A stretch of 64,000 nt of DNA from positions 909,076 to 973,075 of the forward strand of contig NZ_JAIVAT010000007.1 of NCBI RefSeq assembly GCF_020172085.1. Reading direction: 5' to 3'. This document shows, piece by piece, positions 60,858 to 64,000 of the stretch. A model generated the notes under the pieces. The model was not told where the DNA came from, searched no databases, and saw only the letters and a list, made by a program, of their open reading frames with translations. The position numbers and the translations under genes were made by a program. Origin of the DNA: Rossellomorea aquimaris (GTDB lineage Bacteria; Bacillota; Bacilli; Bacillales; Bacillaceae_B). The number at the start of each line of letters is the position of its first letter. Position 1 is the stretch's first letter.

Positions 60858-61406
60858 ATGAAAATCTATACAAAATCGGGGGATAAAGGGACGACCTCCC
60901 TTGTTTACGGGACACGTGTATCCAAAAAGGATCAACGGGTAGAAGCTTACGGGACATGTGATGAAGCGAATTCCATGATCGGTCTTGGTCTAAGTTATGC
61001 TAAAGCGGAATACTTTGATGGGAAGGAACAATTCGATGAATTCTTCCATAAAGTACAAACCATCCTATTCCATGTTGGGGCGGAACTTGCGACGCCTGTA
61101 GGCAAAGAAGTGAAATGGAAGCTTGAGGAAACACATATCAAAGAATTAGAAGATCAAATCGATTTCCTAGATGGGGCTCTGACCCCTTTAAGTAATTTCA
61201 TTCTTCCAGGAGGACATCCAGCCGGTGCAGCACTCCATACTGCAAGGACGATTGTGAGGAGAGCAGAGAGAGAAGCTGTTTCAATTGAAGAAGACATCAA
61301 TCCATTGGTGCTTTCTTATCTAAATCGACTATCTGACTACCTTTTCGTGGCCGGCCGTTATATCAATCAACAGCTTGGGGAGCAAGAGAAAAACCTTCAT
61401 GAGTAA
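60858..61406 (+). CDS. Cob(I)alamin adenosyltransferase, PduO type
   Basis: 182 residues: MKIYTKSGDKGTTSLVYGTRVSK (ATP-binding N-terminus), EAYGTCDEANSMIGLG, FILPGGHPAGAALHTARTIVRRAERE and LNRLSDYLFVAGR, all PduO signatures. Converts cob(I)alamin and ATP to adenosylcobalamin. ATG 60858 gives the family's usual start; a TTG at 60852 overlaps the upstream stop. B. subtilis YvqK is the homologue but lies elsewhere, so this is a local insertion before perR. Confidence 0.92.
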   Translation: MKIYTKSGDKGTTSLVYGTRVSKKDQRVEAYGTCDEANSMIGLGLSYAKAEYFDGKEQFDEFFHKVQTILFHVGAELATPVGKEVKWKLEETHIKELEDQIDFLDGALTPLSNFILPGGHPAGAALHTARTIVRRAEREAVSIEEDINPLVLSYLNRLSDYLFVAGRYINQQLGEQEKNLHE

Positions 61407-61418
61407 TAGGGTCAAAGA

Positions 61419-61465
61419 TTGACAAAAGGGAACATTGATTAGTACACTATTTATAAAGATTATAA
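61419..61465 (+). promoter_or_regulatory. perR promoter with PerR box
   Basis: TTGACA (61419-61424), 18-nt spacer, TACACT (61443-61448). The PerR box TTATAAAGATTATAA (61451-61465) matches TTATAATNATTATAA at all but one position and covers the transcription start, indicating autorepression. Confidence 0.87.
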
Positions 61466-61498
61466 AATAATAATTCTTATGAAAAGAGGTGCATGACG

Positions 61499-61939
61499 AT
61501 GTCTGAAGAAGGACAATTAAAAGAAGCGATTTCGACATTGAAGGAAACGGGAGTCCGCATCACTCCTCAGCGTCATGCGATATTAGAGTATCTCATTGAT
61601 TCAATGGCCCATCCTACAGCTGATGACATATATAAAGCACTAGAAGGGAAATTCCCTAACATGAGTGTGGCTACCGTTTATAATAATTTACGCGTATTCC
61701 GTGAAGTAGGCTTAGTGAAAGAGTTGACATATGGAGATGCTTCCAGTCGTTTTGACTTTGTGACAACGGATCATTACCATGTCATCTGTGATGGCTGCGG
61801 CAAAATTGTTGACTTTCATTACCCGGGATTGGATGAAGTGGAACAACTCGCTTCCCATGTAACGGGATTCAAAGTGAACAATCACCGTATGGAAATCTAC
61901 GGGACATGTGCTGAATGTTCTGCAAAAGAAGCTCATTAG
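61499..61939 (+). CDS. perR: Peroxide-responsive repressor PerR
   Basis: 146-residue Fur-family regulator. DNA-binding [28 protein letters not shown] (His38 equals the peroxide-oxidised His37), [13 protein letters not shown] recognition helix, sensing site [23 protein letters not shown] (second oxidised His) and the structural zinc C-x2-C pairs CDGC and CAEC. ATG 61499 suits AAGAGGT; 61493 is too close. Represses peroxide-defence genes when loaded with Fe or Mn. Confidence 0.95.
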   Translation: MSEEGQLKEAISTLKETGVRITPQRHAILEYLIDSMAHPTADDIYKALEGKFPNMSVATVYNNLRVFREVGLVKELTYGDASSRFDFVTTDHYHVICDGCGKIVDFHYPGLDEVEQLASHVTGFKVNNHRMEIYGTCAECSAKEAH

Positions 61940-61940
61940 G

Positions 61941-61977
61941 AAAGAATGGTTCTAATCTAGAACCATTCTTTTATTTT
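61941..61977 (+). terminator. Terminator of perR
   Basis: AAAGAATGGTTCT (61941-61953) with AGAACCATTCTTT (61959-61971), then T run. Confidence 0.9.
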
Positions 61978-61984
61978 TTTGATT

Positions 61985-62014
61985 CAAAAAAAGACCTTCC
62001 ATCGAAGGTCTTTT
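61985..62014 (-). terminator. Terminator of ygzB
   Basis: AAAAGACCTTC (61989-61999) with GAAGGTCTTTT (62004-62014); A run on the left gives T run on the minus strand. Confidence 0.88.
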
Positions 62015-62025
62015 CTCATGCCACA

Positions 62026-62376
62026 TTATTTTTTCTTTTTGTTATAATCTTCGTCGAATTCTTCGCCTTCAAGGTTCGGGTCAAGAGTAAGCGGTTCGTT
62101 GCAATACATGCACATGTCAACACGGCCGAGAACCTTGGTAACCTTCCCGCAATTCGGGCATGTCACCTGCACAGCTTTTGTGGACAGCATCCCGATCCAG
62201 AAGTAGACAACCGTACTTCCGATGATTCCCAGAAAACCCAGCAGCATAAATGTTGTCATGACCCATGGATGTTCTCTAAAATATATACCGACGTACATAA
62301 TGATAAATCCGATGAAAACCAAGCTTAAGGCAAACGTACGGATTTTATTGATTTTACTTGAATAATTCTTAGCCAT
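62026..62376 (-). CDS. ygzB: YgzB family membrane protein (UPF0295)
   Basis: 116 residues: two helices (near 15-32 and 42-64), then a zinc-ribbon [22 protein letters not shown] and an acidic/basic tail. Characteristic UPF0295. Function unknown. Convergent with perR and divergent from ygxA, as in B. subtilis. Confidence 0.92.
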   Translation of the reverse strand: MAKNYSSKINKIRTFALSLVFIGFIIMYVGIYFREHPWVMTTFMLLGFLGIIGSTVVYFWIGMLSTKAVQVTCPNCGKVTKVLGRVDMCMYCNEPLTLDPNLEGEEFDEDYNKKKK

Positions 62377-62530
62377 TTGATTGTCCCTCCTAAAAAAATA
62401 CTATACCATATTTGTTATCATAAGAGGGATACGAAACCGCTTTGTCGAAAAATGACTATATTCAGAGAAGGAAATCCCCTTTGAATGTCGAAATAGTAAC
62501 CAACCAATGAGTGATGTGGAGGAGTATGAA

Positions 62531-63397
62531 ATGGAAGACATTTTACGACCAATATACCAAGAGCGTACAAGTCACCCCAATACTTTAGGAGCGCTTTTAA
62601 TAGAACAAAGCAAGAAATCAAGTCCGTTGACCGATACCTTTGATTTAGTACTGTTTCTCGTTGTGAAAGAAGCCGAAGAACCAGTATTCATCAAACACTA
62701 CTCTTATAAAGAACAAAAGGCGGCCTTACATATCGTAACAGAAGCTAAACTAAACGAGTGGATTCTTCTTGGTTCCAATCGTAAAGTGATCGATTGGCTT
62801 TTCAATGGTAAAGTCTTGTTTGACCGCAACGAATTTATTCACAATCTAAAAACGGAGTTAAAGGATTTTCCTTTCTATGGAAGAAAGATAAAGATGGGCA
62901 TGGAATTCGCTAAATTGATTCGCCGTTACATGGACGGTAAAGAATTCTTTGAAAGCAAGCATTACTTGGATGCCTACAATCATATTGTTCATTCCTTGCA
63001 TCATTTAGCAAGGCTTGCCGTCATCGAAAACGGATTTCATCCTGAAGTCACTGTCTGGAATCAGGTAAAACAGATAGAGCCCGAAATTTATAAGTTATAC
63101 GAAGAGCTCGTGACGAGTGATGAAGAAATTGATAAGCGACTGGAACTGCTATTTTTGGCAAGTGAGTTTCTCATCCACTCCAGAACCAAGGTTTCAACTG
63201 AGCATCTGTTGGACATCTTGGCTCAAAAGGAACACTGGTCGTTCCAGGACCTTCTTAATCATTCTGAAGCCAGGCAATACTCTGTAGATTTAAGCATGCT
63301 CATTGAATATCTCACCGATAAGGGTCTTGTGGAAATTGTAAATATAGAAACAAAGGGACAAGGGATTTATCACCGATATTATCGGGCGAAGAAATAA
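62531..63397 (+). CDS. ygxA: Nucleotidyltransferase-like protein YgxA
   Basis: 288 residues. N-terminal half has nucleotidyltransferase-like TDTFDLVLFLVVKEAEEPVF with the D-x-D-like pattern; the C-terminal half is helical (HYLDAYNHIVHSLHHLARLAVIE) with a winged helix end (LLDILAQKEHWSFQDLLNHSEA; IEYLTDKGLVEIV). It immediately precedes the rrn operon in B. subtilis (ygxA-rrnD). GTGGAGGAGT at 62517-62526 selects ATG 62531. Confidence 0.9.
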   Translation: MEDILRPIYQERTSHPNTLGALLIEQSKKSSPLTDTFDLVLFLVVKEAEEPVFIKHYSYKEQKAALHIVTEAKLNEWILLGSNRKVIDWLFNGKVLFDRNEFIHNLKTELKDFPFYGRKIKMGMEFAKLIRRYMDGKEFFESKHYLDAYNHIVHSLHHLARLAVIENGFHPEVTVWNQVKQIEPEIYKLYEELVTSDEEIDKRLELLFLASEFLIHSRTKVSTEHLLDILAQKEHWSFQDLLNHSEARQYSVDLSMLIEYLTDKGLVEIVNIETKGQGIYHRYYRAKK

Positions 63398-63421
63398 TTA
63401 TAGTAAAATACTAATTTATCG

Positions 63422-63450
63422 TTGACTTCACTCAGGTACCTTGTTATATT
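63422..63450 (+). promoter_or_regulatory. rrn promoter P1
   Basis: TTGACT (63422-63427), 17-nt spacer, TATATT (63445-63450). Confidence 0.75.
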
Positions 63451-63517
63451 AGTAAATGTCGCTGCTGAACGACGGTAACGAGCGGTCAGTGGCGACTTAA
63501 AAAAACTTAAAAAGTTG

Positions 63518-63546
63518 TTGACAAAATAAGGGCAACTTGATAAGAT
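63518..63546 (+). promoter_or_regulatory. rrn promoter P2
   Basis: TTGACA (63518-63523), 17-nt spacer, TAAGAT (63541-63546), preceded by an A-rich UP-like stretch (CTTAAAAAAACTTAAAAAG). The leader contains the typical CTTGAAAACTGAACAAAAC. Confidence 0.88.
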
Positions 63547-63656
63547 GGTTAAGTCGCTCAAATGAAGCGCTTACACATTGAACCTTGAAAACTGAACAAA
63601 ACAAGACAATACGTCAACGTTAATTCTAGATTTATTTTAAAGAGCTATTCAAACTT

Positions 63657-64000
<344 letters not shown>

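Noticed and set aside
63398..63656. tRNA gene in the rrn leader
   Set aside because: No cloverleaf or conserved TTCGANTC arm was found; the region contains only promoters and leader.

Overview
The window comes from a chromosome of an endospore-forming Bacillaceae. Supporting signs are strong AGGAGG ribosome sites with frequent TTG and GTG starts, spore genes (sspE, sspK, yfhD/yfhE families), and CtsR, PerR, Fur, CodY and CcpA type operators. From about 35.6 kb to the 16S rRNA gene at the right edge, gene order follows the B. subtilis yfhD-yfhE-yfhF-recX-yfhH-sspK-yfhJ-yfhP-mutY-yfhS-fabL-sspE-ygaB-ygaC-ygaD-ygaE-gsaB-bcp-perR-ygzB-ygxA-rrn segment. The 16S start and general content suggest a Bacillus/Rossellomorea-like marine or soil bacillus; this is inference, since only about 340 nt of 16S are visible.

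Layout. 0-3.6 kb: end of a threonine-aldolase-like gene, a GlcD-type FAD oxidase translationally coupled to an SBF-family symporter, and a small PH-domain protein. 3.8-8.8 kb: an iron-siderophore ABC transporter (ATPase, binding lipoprotein, two FecCD permeases) divergent from a ferredoxin-NADP-reductase-like flavoenzyme, with a Fur box on each side. 8.9-10.6 kb: TerC-family protein, glyoxalase-fold protein and a Pro-Tyr-rich protein. 10.7-16.2 kb: tctCBA tricarboxylate transporter with a perfect cre site, convergent with a CitST/DctSR-like two-component pair. 16.2-25.3 kb: small membrane and ASCH proteins, DMT transporter, ferritin, azoreductase, UMF1-type MFS, phosphodiesterase, and a bactofilin-like yhbE/yhbD pair with two palindromic operators. 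25.5-34.6 kb: sigma-B type catalase, ClpE under two CtsR boxes, HAD phosphatase, alkyltransferase-like protein, UbiB kinase. 35-47 kb: DoxX protein behind two Rex/Fnr-type palindromes, then the yfh/yga core. 47.4-53.2 kb: an app-type oligopeptide operon (D-F-A-B-C) inserted between ygaD and ygaE. 56-61.4 kb: ABC-2 exporter, K+ channel, bcp, a 2-hydroxyacid dehydrogenase and a cobalamin adenosyltransferase. 61.5-64 kb: perR, ygzB, ygxA and the tandem-promoter rrn start.

The most unusual signal is a dispersed intergenic element. Three copies (630-706, 3698-3774, 8809-8885) share identical 13-bp inverted ends and an interior of exactly 51 nt, but the three interiors look unrelated in sequence. 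Two further copies near 39 kb are collapsed or rearranged. Four of the five copies lie between convergent genes. Other points of interest are a riboswitch-like structured leader before ygaD (45194-45294), a 21-bp-periodic array upstream of the two-component system, and a 47-codon gene behind a sigma-G-like promoter. No prophage, IS transposase, CRISPR array or tRNA gene was seen.
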